Shown: piece after piece, positions 1 to 5,425 of the stretch
Numbering within the stretch: the stretch's first letter is position 1
Layout of the letters: each line of letters starts with the position of its first letter
Origin: Chromatiales bacterium
Lineage (GTDB): Bacteria > Pseudomonadota > Gammaproteobacteria > Steroidobacterales > GCA-2729495
NCBI GenBank assembly: GCA_030614035.1
Contig: JAUWKW010000113.1
Location: 1-5,645 of the forward strand
Length of the DNA stretch: 5,645 bases
Reading direction: 5' to 3'
Notes under the pieces: generated by a model
The model's database searches: none
What the model saw: the letters and a program-made list of their open reading frames with translations, nothing else
What the model was told of the DNA's origin: nothing
Program-made: the position numbers and the translations under genes

Positions 1-651
1 GTGGAGCGCACGGTGGAATTGACCGAAAGACTGATCGATGCATTGGGGTTGCAACGACTTTCGATCGGTGGCACCTCTCTCGGTGGTACGGTGGCTATGC
101 ACTACGCCGCGCGCCACCCGGACCGGATCGACAAACTGATCCTGTTGAGCCCCGGCGCCATCGCGGGGCGTGCCCTGACCAGGAACAACCGCGTCGGAGG
201 TGGCGCCAATCTTCTCAAGTACGTGCTGCCCCGATCCATCCCTGAGTTCATGTTGAGATCGGGCTTCGGTGACCCCGACAAGCTCAGTGATGAACTGGTC
301 GATCGCTGGCATGACATGTGGCTGCGCGAAGGTCAGCGGGAAGCCGAACTCGCGCGACTGCGCCAGTACGATTCCGGCGATCTCGAAGCCATGGTGGCCG
401 GTGTGCGCGCACCGGTACTGATCATGTGGGGCGAGGCTAACTCGCGCGCTACAGTCGAGCAGGCGCCAATCTTCGTCGAAATGCTCGTTGGTGCCGAGCA
501 GGTCGACCTGGTGATCTACCCCGGCGTGGGGCACATGGCGGTGCAGGAAGCAGGCGAACAGACCGGGCAGGACGCCCGAGCTTATCTGGACGGTGCGCTG
601 ACGATTGATCCGCTGCCAGTGGTGGATTCCGAAGCTCAGGTGGAGCTCTAG
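1..651 (+). CDS. Alpha/beta-fold hydrolase, C-terminal part (5' end outside window)
   Basis: Likely a cytosolic serine hydrolase of the alpha/beta-fold superfamily (esterase, C-C bond hydrolase or similar); the substrate cannot be told. Numbering from the first visible codon, the nucleophile elbow is G-T-S-L-G with Ser26. It is followed by the usual helix and the strand 'DKLILLSPG' (44-52). A cap-like helical region spans about 60-130, the strand 'PVLIMWGE' is at 138-145, and the catalytic His178 sits in 'GVGHM'. Family members are usually 260-300 residues, and the oxyanion 'HG' region that should precede the elbow is absent. The gene therefore almost certainly begins before base 1, and the GTG at base 1 is probably internal. 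Asn147 stands where the catalytic Asp normally follows 'WGE-x'. The last 20 or so residues form a polar tail beyond the usual end of the fold. The gene converges on the tetR gene and shares its stop-codon bases. The fold is confident; the specific activity is unknown. Confidence 0.9.
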   Translation: MERTVELTERLIDALGLQRLSIGGTSLGGTVAMHYAARHPDRIDKLILLSPGAIAGRALTRNNRVGGGANLLKYVLPRSIPEFMLRSGFGDPDKLSDELVDRWHDMWLREGQREAELARLRQYDSGDLEAMVAGVRAPVLIMWGEANSRATVEQAPIFVEMLVGAEQVDLVIYPGVGHMAVQEAGEQTGQDARAYLDGALTIDPLPVVDSEAQVEL

Positions 652-654
652 GAA
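627..654. terminator. Imperfect hairpin over the shared stop codons (weak terminator candidate)
   Basis: The outer arms TTCC (627-630) and GGAA (651-654) flank an inner stem AGCTC/GAGCT (633-637 and 643-647) with a 5-base loop; a small internal loop separates the two stems. The structure covers the stop codons of both convergent genes and could slow transcription from either side. Neither strand has a T-run after it, so it is not a proper intrinsic terminator. It may be chance, or part of rho-dependent ending. Confidence 0.2.
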
Positions 655-1343
655 TTGTCACCGTGTGAAGCATTATCGGCGACGCTGTCGATGATTCGTT
701 CGAAATGCGCCAGCAATTCTTCCCAACCCTCATCAGAACCGACGTCGCGTCCCATGTAACGCGGTGATTTGACCGCCCGCATTGCCAGATAACTCGCGGC
801 CGCCATCAGCACCATCATCAGCGCGCGGTTGTTGTCTTCGCCGAGTTCGCGGTTGCCGGCAAAAATGGCGGCATGCTCACGACCCAGTTGTTGGCGGATC
901 TCGGTCAACGCGTCCGAGATGGCGGTAGGACTCATGAATTCATCGGCCAGCAGTTCGACGCGTACCGGGTCCTCCCGAAGCGAATTCGCATGGTGCAGTA
1001 CCAGGCGCTTGATCTGCTCCGCCGCGCTGACCGAGTCCATTGCATTCGACATGTCGGCGAGCTCGGACAGGTCCGGCCAGATCTGGTTTTTCTCTCCCCA
1101 GGCCTGCACGAGACCCGGCAGTCCACCGAAATAACGGTACAACAGCGCTTTGCCGATACCGGCTTCCTTGATGACTTCATTCACGCCGACATTGCGCAGG
1201 CCGTTGCGTTCTACGACCCGGCCAAACGCGTTGATAATCTCTGCCTCGGTGGCTTCACGCTTCAGGGCGCCCTTGCCCTTGGTTTCTGGTTGTACTGCGG
1301 TCTGGGTCACCGGTATCCCTGCCCGATTTCTATTGGCCTCCAT
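648..1343 (-). CDS. TetR-family transcriptional regulator
   Basis: A DNA-binding one-component regulator, probably a ligand-released repressor. From the ATG at 1343 it has 231 residues. A polar tail (1-30) is followed by the TetR DNA-binding domain at about 33-83: helix 'EIINAFGRVVERNG', the conserved 'V.EVIKEAGIGKALLYRYFGG' helix-turn-helix (roughly 54-74), then 'LVQAWGEKN'. The C-terminal half (about 105-225) is all-helical and would carry ligand binding and dimerisation; its ligand is not recognisable. The start is uncertain. A TTG at 1364 is in frame but lies inside palindrome O1. The ATG at 1343 has no spaced ribosome site. A GTG at 1310 has AGGG six bases upstream and would give a more typical N-terminus. 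The gene is divergent from the ABC operon, and two palindromes lie between them, so autoregulation plus control of the exporter is the natural inference. At its 3' end the TAG stop overlaps the hydrolase stop. The family call is confident; target and ligand are inferred. Confidence 0.93.
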   Translation of the reverse strand: MEANRNRAGIPVTQTAVQPETKGKGALKREATEAEIINAFGRVVERNGLRNVGVNEVIKEAGIGKALLYRYFGGLPGLVQAWGEKNQIWPDLSELADMSNAMDSVSAAEQIKRLVLHHANSLREDPVRVELLADEFMSPTAISDALTEIRQQLGREHAAIFAGNRELGEDNNRALMMVLMAAASYLAMRAVKSPRYMGRDVGSDEGWEELLAHFERIIDSVADNASHGDNS

Positions 1344-1355
1344 CCTACGGGAAAA

Positions 1356-1372
1356 TGTGACCAAATGGTCAA
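1356..1372. promoter_or_regulatory. Palindromic operator candidate O1 (tetR-proximal)
   Basis: The sequence TGTGACC-AAA-TGGTCAA contains a perfect inverted repeat TGACCA-AA-TGGTCA (1358-1371), flanked by AAAA on the left and a T-run on the right that extend the symmetry. It recurs nearly unchanged at 1424-1440. It lies just upstream of the ATG of the divergent TetR gene and, for the proposed tetR promoter, downstream of the transcription start. A bound dimer there could act as a roadblock. Size and symmetry fit a TetR-family dimer site; that TetR binds here is inferred from position. Confidence 0.75.
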
Positions 1373-1390
1373 CTTTTTTACCGGGGAGTC

Positions 1391-1420
1391 TTGACGCGGC
1401 CCTGTGATCGCGGGTATAAG
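1391..1420 (+). promoter_or_regulatory. Sigma70-type promoter candidate for the ABC operon
   Basis: The -35 element TTGACG (1391-1396) is separated by 18 bases from the -10 element TATAAG (1415-1420). This predicts a start near 1427, inside palindrome O2, with O1 just upstream of the -35. It is the best rightward promoter in the gap before the ATPase gene and implies a leader of about 187 bases. A weaker alternative is TTGACT (1446-1451) with TTTACC (1469-1474) at a 17-base spacing. Confidence 0.6.
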
Positions 1421-1440
1421 ATTTGTGACCGGGTGGTCAA
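1413..1440 (-). promoter_or_regulatory. Leftward promoter candidate for the TetR gene, overlapping O2
   Basis: On the minus strand the -35 TTGACC (1440-1435) and the -10 TATACC (1418-1413) are 16 bases apart. The -35 is formed by one arm of palindrome O2, and the -10 shares its TATA bases with the rightward promoter. A predicted start near 1406 leaves about 60 bases before the ATG at 1343. The two promoters would compete for polymerase, and both would be covered by protein bound at O2. Confidence 0.45.
1424..1440. promoter_or_regulatory. Palindromic operator candidate O2 (ABC-operon side)
   Basis: The sequence TGTGACC-GGG-TGGTCAA has outer arms identical to O1 with only the central three bases changed. 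The match continues into the T-run, giving 20 identities in 24 positions between 1356-1379 and 1424-1447. The copies are in the same orientation with a 68-base period. It overlaps the predicted start of the ABC operon transcript and the -35 of the tetR promoter, the right place for a repressor acting on both. Conservation of the arms with a variable centre is what is expected of a protein-binding palindrome. Confidence 0.75.
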
Positions 1441-1484
1441 TTTTTTTGACTCCGGTTGGGATACCAGGTTTACCAACTGCAAAC

Positions 1485-1520
1485 GTGGTCACAATTTGGC
1501 TCCAACCGTGGTGATGTGAC
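1485..1520. promoter_or_regulatory. Additional operator half-sites in opposite orientation
   Basis: GTGGTCACA (1485-1493) holds the reverse complement of the TGTGACC arm seen in O1 and O2. TGTGACGG (1515-1522) gives a second arm in direct orientation. The two TGTGAC cores form an inverted repeat separated by 21 bases, far wider than in O1 or O2. They could be weak auxiliary sites or remnants; six-base matches can also arise by chance. Confidence 0.3.
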
Positions 1521-1600
1521 GGATCCCGGCGGGAACGTCCAAACCCCGGCCGGACGGCACGAAGAAAGCCGGTGGCGGGACCAAATATTTAAGTCAATCG

Positions 1601-1606
1601 AGGAGG
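1601..1606 (+). promoter_or_regulatory. Strong Shine-Dalgarno site of the ATPase gene
   Basis: AGGAGG lies seven bases before GTG at 1614. It fixes that GTG as the start codon although it is not ATG. Confidence 0.85.
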
Positions 1607-1613
1607 CGTAAAC

Positions 1614-2342
1614 GTGCTGGAAGCGATCAATCTGAAAAAGGCCTACGGGAACATGGAAGCTCTGAAGGGCCTGGACCTTACAGTCAACAGCGGAGACGTC
1701 TACTGTCTGCTCGGCGCTAACGGCGCCGGTAAAACTACGACGATCAATCTATTCCTGAATTTTATTGAACCTACCGGTGGCACGGCCAAAGTCTGCGGAA
1801 TCGACGTAACGGAACAGCCTCTGGAGACGAAGAAATTGCTCGCTTATATACCGGAGCAGGTCATGCTCTACGGCAACCTGACGGCGATGGAAAACCTTCG
1901 TTATTTCGCCCAACTCGGCGGTCACGATTATGCACCGGATGAATATCGAGGTTTCCTGAATCGCGTTGGTTTGCAGCCCGACGCAATCGACCAGCGTATC
2001 AAAACGTATTCGAAGGGCATGCGTCAAAAGGTTGGCGTGGCCATCGCACTCGCAAAGCGGGCCAAGGTCCTGCTACTGGACGAACCGACCTCTGGACTGG
2101 ACCCGAAGGCCAGCAACGAATTCTCCCAGCTTCTGCTGCAACTAAAGGCGGACGGCGCTGCAATCTTGATGGCGACGCATGATTTGTTCCGCGCAAAAGA
2201 AACCGGAACCCGCATCGGAATCATGAACGAGGGTCGTCTCGTTCAGGAACTCAGTACCGATGAAGTATCGCACGCCGATGTCGAGCGAATTTATCTCGAA
2301 CATATGCACGCCGGCGACCAATATTCACAGAAGGTCGCGTAA
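1614..2342 (+). CDS. ABC-2 type exporter ATP-binding protein
   Basis: The cytoplasmic ATPase that powers the membrane complex made by the next two genes. It has 242 residues, a single nucleotide-binding domain with all motifs intact. Walker A is GANGAGKT (34-41), the Q-loop is 'IPEQ' with Gln82, and the signature is 'YSKGMRQ' (132-138) in place of LSGGQ. Walker B is 'VLLLDEP' with Asp156 and Glu157, the D-loop is 'SGLD' (160-163) and the switch His is 189. The YSKGM-type signature and 'PEQ' Q-loop are typical of ABC-2 drug, lipid and Nos-type ATPases. No membrane segment is fused. The GTG start is supported by AGGAGG seven bases upstream. It is the first gene of the operon, followed 27 bases later by the first permease. 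It is likely controlled by the palindromes around 1356-1440. The substrate is unknown; ATPase function is near certain. Confidence 0.96.
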   Translation: MLEAINLKKAYGNMEALKGLDLTVNSGDVYCLLGANGAGKTTTINLFLNFIEPTGGTAKVCGIDVTEQPLETKKLLAYIPEQVMLYGNLTAMENLRYFAQLGGHDYAPDEYRGFLNRVGLQPDAIDQRIKTYSKGMRQKVGVAIALAKRAKVLLLDEPTSGLDPKASNEFSQLLLQLKADGAAILMATHDLFRAKETGTRIGIMNEGRLVQELSTDEVSHADVERIYLEHMHAGDQYSQKVA

Positions 2343-2357
2343 CAGACTGATTCACGC

Positions 2358-2366
2358 GAGGTGATC
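2358..2366 (+). promoter_or_regulatory. Shine-Dalgarno site deciding the first permease start
   Basis: GAGGTGATC matches the anti-Shine-Dalgarno end of 16S rRNA over nine bases. It places the start at ATG 2370 rather than at the in-frame GTG 2361, which lies inside the ribosome site itself. Confidence 0.8.
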
Positions 2367-2369
2367 AAT

Positions 2370-3812
2370 ATGATCGGTACAATTGCACGCAAAGAATTTT
2401 CTGAAATCGTGCGAGACGGTCGGTTCAAATGGACTGCCGGTATCATGGTCCTGCTGTTATTAACGGCTACGCTGGCCGGTTATCAGAAATACAGCGGCTA
2501 CATGCGCATCCAGCAACTGGCCCAGGGTGAATCAAATACCCAGTGGCTAAAGCAGGGTGATAAAAACCCTCACTCTGCTGCCCACTATGGCAACTACGCA
2601 TTCAAGCCGGCCGGGCCACTGGCATTTTTCGATACCGGCATCAGCAACTACGCAGGCACCGCGATTTTCCTGGAAGCACACAAGCAGAATTTTGCGATTG
2701 GGCGGCCCGCTACCGATCAGAGTTCGGTCGGGCGATTCGGCGATCTGAGCGGTGCAATGCTCCTGCAATTGTTGATGCCCTTGCTGATCATTTTTCTCGG
2801 GTTTACTGCATTTGCCGGCGAACGCGAGAGCGGCACGCTGCGACAGGTGATGAGCATGGGCGTTACCAACCGCCAGCTGTTGTGGGGTAAGGCTCTCGGC
2901 GTCGGTACCGTTGTGTTGATCGTGGTCGTTCCATGCGTCCTGGTCGGTACATTTGTCCTGTCCATGGCAGATCTGAACATCGTCGGCGAGGGCATGGGCA
3001 CGCGGGTCGCTGCATTGTCGGTCGGCTACCTGATCTACGGCGGAATTTTCCTGTTTCTGACACTGGCCGTCTCTGCCTGGGCCAAAACGGCTCGCACGGC
3101 GCTAATGGTACTGATCGGCTTCTGGGCGTTTGCCGGCTTCCTGGCGCCGAAGGCCGCCAGCGAAATATCGAAAGCTGTGCATCCGAGCCCCGCCTTCGGT
3201 TCATGGTTCTCGGACATGCGCAGCCATCAAATCCGGGGCCTCGATGGTGAATCCCCGTGGATCACGGTGGAGAAATACAAAGTCGAGTTGTTCAGAAAAT
3301 ACAACATAAACAGCATCGCCGAATTGCCGGTGTACTGGCCCGCCACCCGAATGCAGAAACTCGAAGAGCTGGACCATCCCGTTTTCGATCTGCACTTTGG
3401 AAAAATCAAAAGCTCCTACACCGAGCAACGGCGAATTCAGGACCGGCTCGGGTTCGTCGCACCAACCCTGCCACTACGTTCCATATCTATGGGCCTGGCC
3501 GGCACCGACCTGATCCAGCACATCAAATTCCTCGAAGATGGTGAGGCTTACCGGCGATACATGGTGTCCGAGATGAACGGCTATCTGTCGAAGGCAGCAG
3601 CCAGCATGAACGCAACTTATAGTTCGAGCAATTACATGCGGGCTGACGAGAAGGTCTTTTCGATCGTCGCGCCATTCGAATTCGATCCGCCGTCCCTGAG
3701 CGCGACACTACGCGAACACCGCGGCAATTTTGTGATGCTGATCGTCTGGCTCGCCGCCGCCATGGGTGCTGCGCTTTTCGCGGTCAAGCGCATGAGCGTG
3801 GAGAAAGGCTAA
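2370..3812 (+). CDS. ABC-2 type permease with large extracytoplasmic domains (DUF3526-like), first of a pair
   Basis: An inner-membrane subunit of the ABC exporter, 480 residues from the ATG at 2370. By eye there are six membrane segments: about 21-38, 130-150, 176-198, 212-236, 243-259 and 454-473. The stretch 'GERESGTL' (150-157) after segment 2 is the usual ABC-2 cytoplasmic motif that contacts the ATPase. Two soluble regions would face the periplasm: about 39-128, and a large one at about 260-450. The first holds 'NPHSAAHYGNYAF' (66-78) and 'EAHKQN' (102-107), motifs I associate with the DUF3526 group of ABC-2 permeases. The second holds 'APTLPL..ISMGLAGTDL', which resembles a stretch of the next protein. 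The cytoplasmic N-terminus 'IARKEFSEIVRDGRFKW' is the typical ABC-2 amphipathic start. Its stop overlaps the next start codon (TAATG), so the two permeases are probably translated together. Transported substrate: unknown. Confidence 0.9.
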   Translation: MIGTIARKEFSEIVRDGRFKWTAGIMVLLLLTATLAGYQKYSGYMRIQQLAQGESNTQWLKQGDKNPHSAAHYGNYAFKPAGPLAFFDTGISNYAGTAIFLEAHKQNFAIGRPATDQSSVGRFGDLSGAMLLQLLMPLLIIFLGFTAFAGERESGTLRQVMSMGVTNRQLLWGKALGVGTVVLIVVVPCVLVGTFVLSMADLNIVGEGMGTRVAALSVGYLIYGGIFLFLTLAVSAWAKTARTALMVLIGFWAFAGFLAPKAASEISKAVHPSPAFGSWFSDMRSHQIRGLDGESPWITVEKYKVELFRKYNINSIAELPVYWPATRMQKLEELDHPVFDLHFGKIKSSYTEQRRIQDRLGFVAPTLPLRSISMGLAGTDLIQHIKFLEDGEAYRRYMVSEMNGYLSKAAASMNATYSSSNYMRADEKVFSIVAPFEFDPPSLSATLREHRGNFVMLIVWLAAAMGAALFAVKRMSVEKG

Positions 3813-5290
3813 TGATCAAGTTAATGATTTCGCATGAAACCAGGCAATTGTTCCGCTCAGGAGCTTTGTGGTCGATCCTGGGTCTCGTCGTTTTGGCTAT
3901 TGTTTTTGCCGCGTGGTCGGGTGGCCGCAGCGTAACACGCCAGCTAGCAGGCGCCGGCGCAGCGGCCAAGTTCGAAGACGGACTGCGCAACCACATGCGA
4001 CGAGACGCGGAGAAATACGAGGCGAAGGTTATTGCAGAGGGCGGTGAATACCAGTTCGCCTCCGTTCGCCACGCGCCGGGCATGGGACCACCACAGGGAA
4101 CCAACGCTGGCGCAGTCGGTGCTGAAACGGCGATGTACGTCAGCTTGCCGCCAACCGGCCTCGCTGCCCTGTCGATCGGGCAAAGCGACATTCAATTGAA
4201 TTACTTGCCCGTGTCGATGGCCACCACGCTGGATGTTACGAAGTACCTTGAGCTGGAGAACCCGGTCAGCTTAATGACCGGTTCGCTCGACATCGCATTC
4301 GTTGTGATCTTCCTGCTTCCAATTTTCATCCTGGCGATGAGTTATGACCTTTTATCCAGCGAAAAGGAACGTGGCACGCTGGCAATGATTCTGGCCCACC
4401 CGATTTCGCTGCGGGAATTGCTGGCCTCGAAAATTATCGCACGAGCCGGAATGTTGCTGACCGTGGTGCTGGCGCTCGGTTTAATTGCTCTGTTTTCCGT
4501 CGGTACCGACCTCGGCTCCGCCGATACCTGGGCCCGCTTCGGATTGTGGGTGATCGCGACATTGTTGTATGCGCTGTTCTGGTTTTCGCTGGCCGTCCTG
4601 GTCAACGTCTATGGAAATAACTCAGCGACAAACGGCACCGTGCTGGCTGGTATCTGGCTGGTGGTGGTGGTTGTCGTACCGACACTTGTCAGCCTGGTTG
4701 CGACTGCTGTTTACCCGGCTCCGTCACGTATGGAATTGACGGTCGCGGCACGGGCTGCCCAGACGGTGGCTGAAAAAAATTACATGTCCAAGCTGGATGA
4801 GTACTACTACGACCATCTGGAATATGTGCCTGAAGGTGATCAGAAAGCGATGGACTTTCTGACTTTGGCTCAGGCCAATAACAACTCGATCGAAAAAGCC
4901 GTGCGGCCGTTGTATGACGAGTTTCAGGTCCAGCTAAACCGGCAGGAAGCCCTGGTCCAACGTTTTCAGTTCCTGTCACCGGCGATCATGATGCAATTGG
5001 CGCTGAACGAGATCTCCGGCACCAGCGCAGATCGTTACGAGCATTTCCTTGAACAGGTCTACGACTTTCACGATCAGTGGAAAGAGTTTTTCAGTGTGAA
5101 GTTTCTCGAACGGTACCCGCTGAAACCGGCAGATTACGAGGCGTTTCCGGAATTCGACTACGACGAGGAGGGCTTCGCCCTAGTTCTCGCGCGGTTGCTG
5201 CCATCCCTGCTCGGTATGTTCGTATTGTTACTGGGCGTTGTTCTGGTGCCAACGCTGGCGCTGCGCCGTTACCAGGTTGCGGCTCGTTAA
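3812..5290 (+). CDS. ABC-2 type permease with large extracytoplasmic domains (DUF3526-like), second of a pair
   Basis: The second membrane subunit, 492 residues, with the same plan as its upstream neighbour. Segment 1 is at about 18-34. An extracytoplasmic loop (35-158) includes a Gly/Ala-rich stretch 'AGAGAAAK' and 'PGMGPPQGTNAG'. Segment 2 is at 160-178, then the ATPase-contact motif 'SEKERGTL' (183-190). Segments 3 to 5 are at about 212-230, 243-265 and 273-298. A large charged, Tyr-rich loop spans 300-460, and segment 6 is at 462-483. The loop stretch 'FLSPAIMMQLALNEISGTSADRYEHFL' aligns by eye with the corresponding part of the first permease, so the two look like diverged paralogues and would form a heterodimer. 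It lacks the NPH/AAHYG motif of the first protein. Its ATG shares one base with the upstream TAA; GGAG eight bases upstream serves as a ribosome site. The operon appears to end here. Substrate unknown. Confidence 0.9.
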   Translation: MIKLMISHETRQLFRSGALWSILGLVVLAIVFAAWSGGRSVTRQLAGAGAAAKFEDGLRNHMRRDAEKYEAKVIAEGGEYQFASVRHAPGMGPPQGTNAGAVGAETAMYVSLPPTGLAALSIGQSDIQLNYLPVSMATTLDVTKYLELENPVSLMTGSLDIAFVVIFLLPIFILAMSYDLLSSEKERGTLAMILAHPISLRELLASKIIARAGMLLTVVLALGLIALFSVGTDLGSADTWARFGLWVIATLLYALFWFSLAVLVNVYGNNSATNGTVLAGIWLVVVVVVPTLVSLVATAVYPAPSRMELTVAARAAQTVAEKNYMSKLDEYYYDHLEYVPEGDQKAMDFLTLAQANNNSIEKAVRPLYDEFQVQLNRQEALVQRFQFLSPAIMMQLALNEISGTSADRYEHFLEQVYDFHDQWKEFFSVKFLERYPLKPADYEAFPEFDYDEEGFALVLARLLPSLLGMFVLLLGVVLVPTLALRRYQVAAR

Positions 5291-5327
5291 CGTATTGATT
5301 AATAAGGAGTGATTCGGTTCCAGGCCG

Positions 5328-5353
5328 GGAGGGCTCTACTTTGCGGACCCTCC
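5328..5353 (+). terminator. Weak hairpin after the ABC operon
   Basis: GGAGGG (5328-5333) pairs with CCCTCC (5348-5353) around a 14-base loop that can form two further inner pairs. It stands 38 bases after the second permease stop and before the promoter candidate of the next gene, where a terminator would be expected. There is no T-run after it, so at most it supports rho-dependent ending or protects the 3' end of the message. Confidence 0.3.
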
Positions 5354-5358
5354 AAAGA

Positions 5359-5388
5359 GTTACAAGCAAAACTAAAGCCTGCTATCTT
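5359..5388 (+). promoter_or_regulatory. Extended -10 promoter candidate for the cytochrome gene
   Basis: TGCTATCTT (5380-5388) is an extended -10 element with TATCTT as the core. A poor -35, GTTACA (5359-5364), lies 18 bases upstream. A start near 5395 would give a leader of about 30 bases. It suggests the cytochrome gene can be expressed apart from the ABC operon, although read-through is possible. Confidence 0.4.
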
Positions 5389-5425
5389 CCGTCCTGACTC
5401 GAATACCAATAATGGAGACCCACCA

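Larger units (their letters stand above)
1427..1613 (+). other. Long 5' leader of the ABC operon, with GC-rich hairpin
   Basis: This is the predicted untranslated stretch between the promoter and the ATPase start codon. It contains a hairpin with CGTCC (1536-1540) pairing GGACG (1552-1556) around an 11-base loop, and overlapping CCGGCCGG (1546-1553) allows alternative pairings. It is followed by an AT-rich stretch (about 1581-1595) and the ribosome site. I recognise no known riboswitch and no convincing leader peptide. Confidence 0.35.

Noticed and set aside
873..1394. Long open frame on the + strand opposite the TetR gene.
   Set aside because: It is antisense to a well-recognised TetR protein, has no ribosome site, and its translation shows no domain.
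1356..1447. Palindromes followed by T-runs (1374-1379 and 1441-1447) resemble intrinsic terminators on the + strand.
   Set aside because: The stems are only five to six bases with very small loops, no + strand gene reads into them, and the same arms recur at promoter positions. Operators explain them better.
1514..1519. Minimal start-stop ATGTGA in the leader, as a possible regulatory mini-ORF.
   Set aside because: No ribosome site precedes it and a six-base match is expected by chance.
2361..2363. GTG as start of the first permease.
   Set aside because: It lies within the GAGGTGATC ribosome site; ATG 2370 is correctly spaced and starts the typical ABC-2 N-terminus.
3784..4191. Minus-strand open frame opposite the permease junction.
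   Set aside because: Low-complexity translation without a recognisable domain; the opposite strand has clear membrane protein coding.
4689..4979. Minus-strand open frame inside the second permease.
   Set aside because: Shadow of the permease reading frame; no ribosome site or family resemblance.
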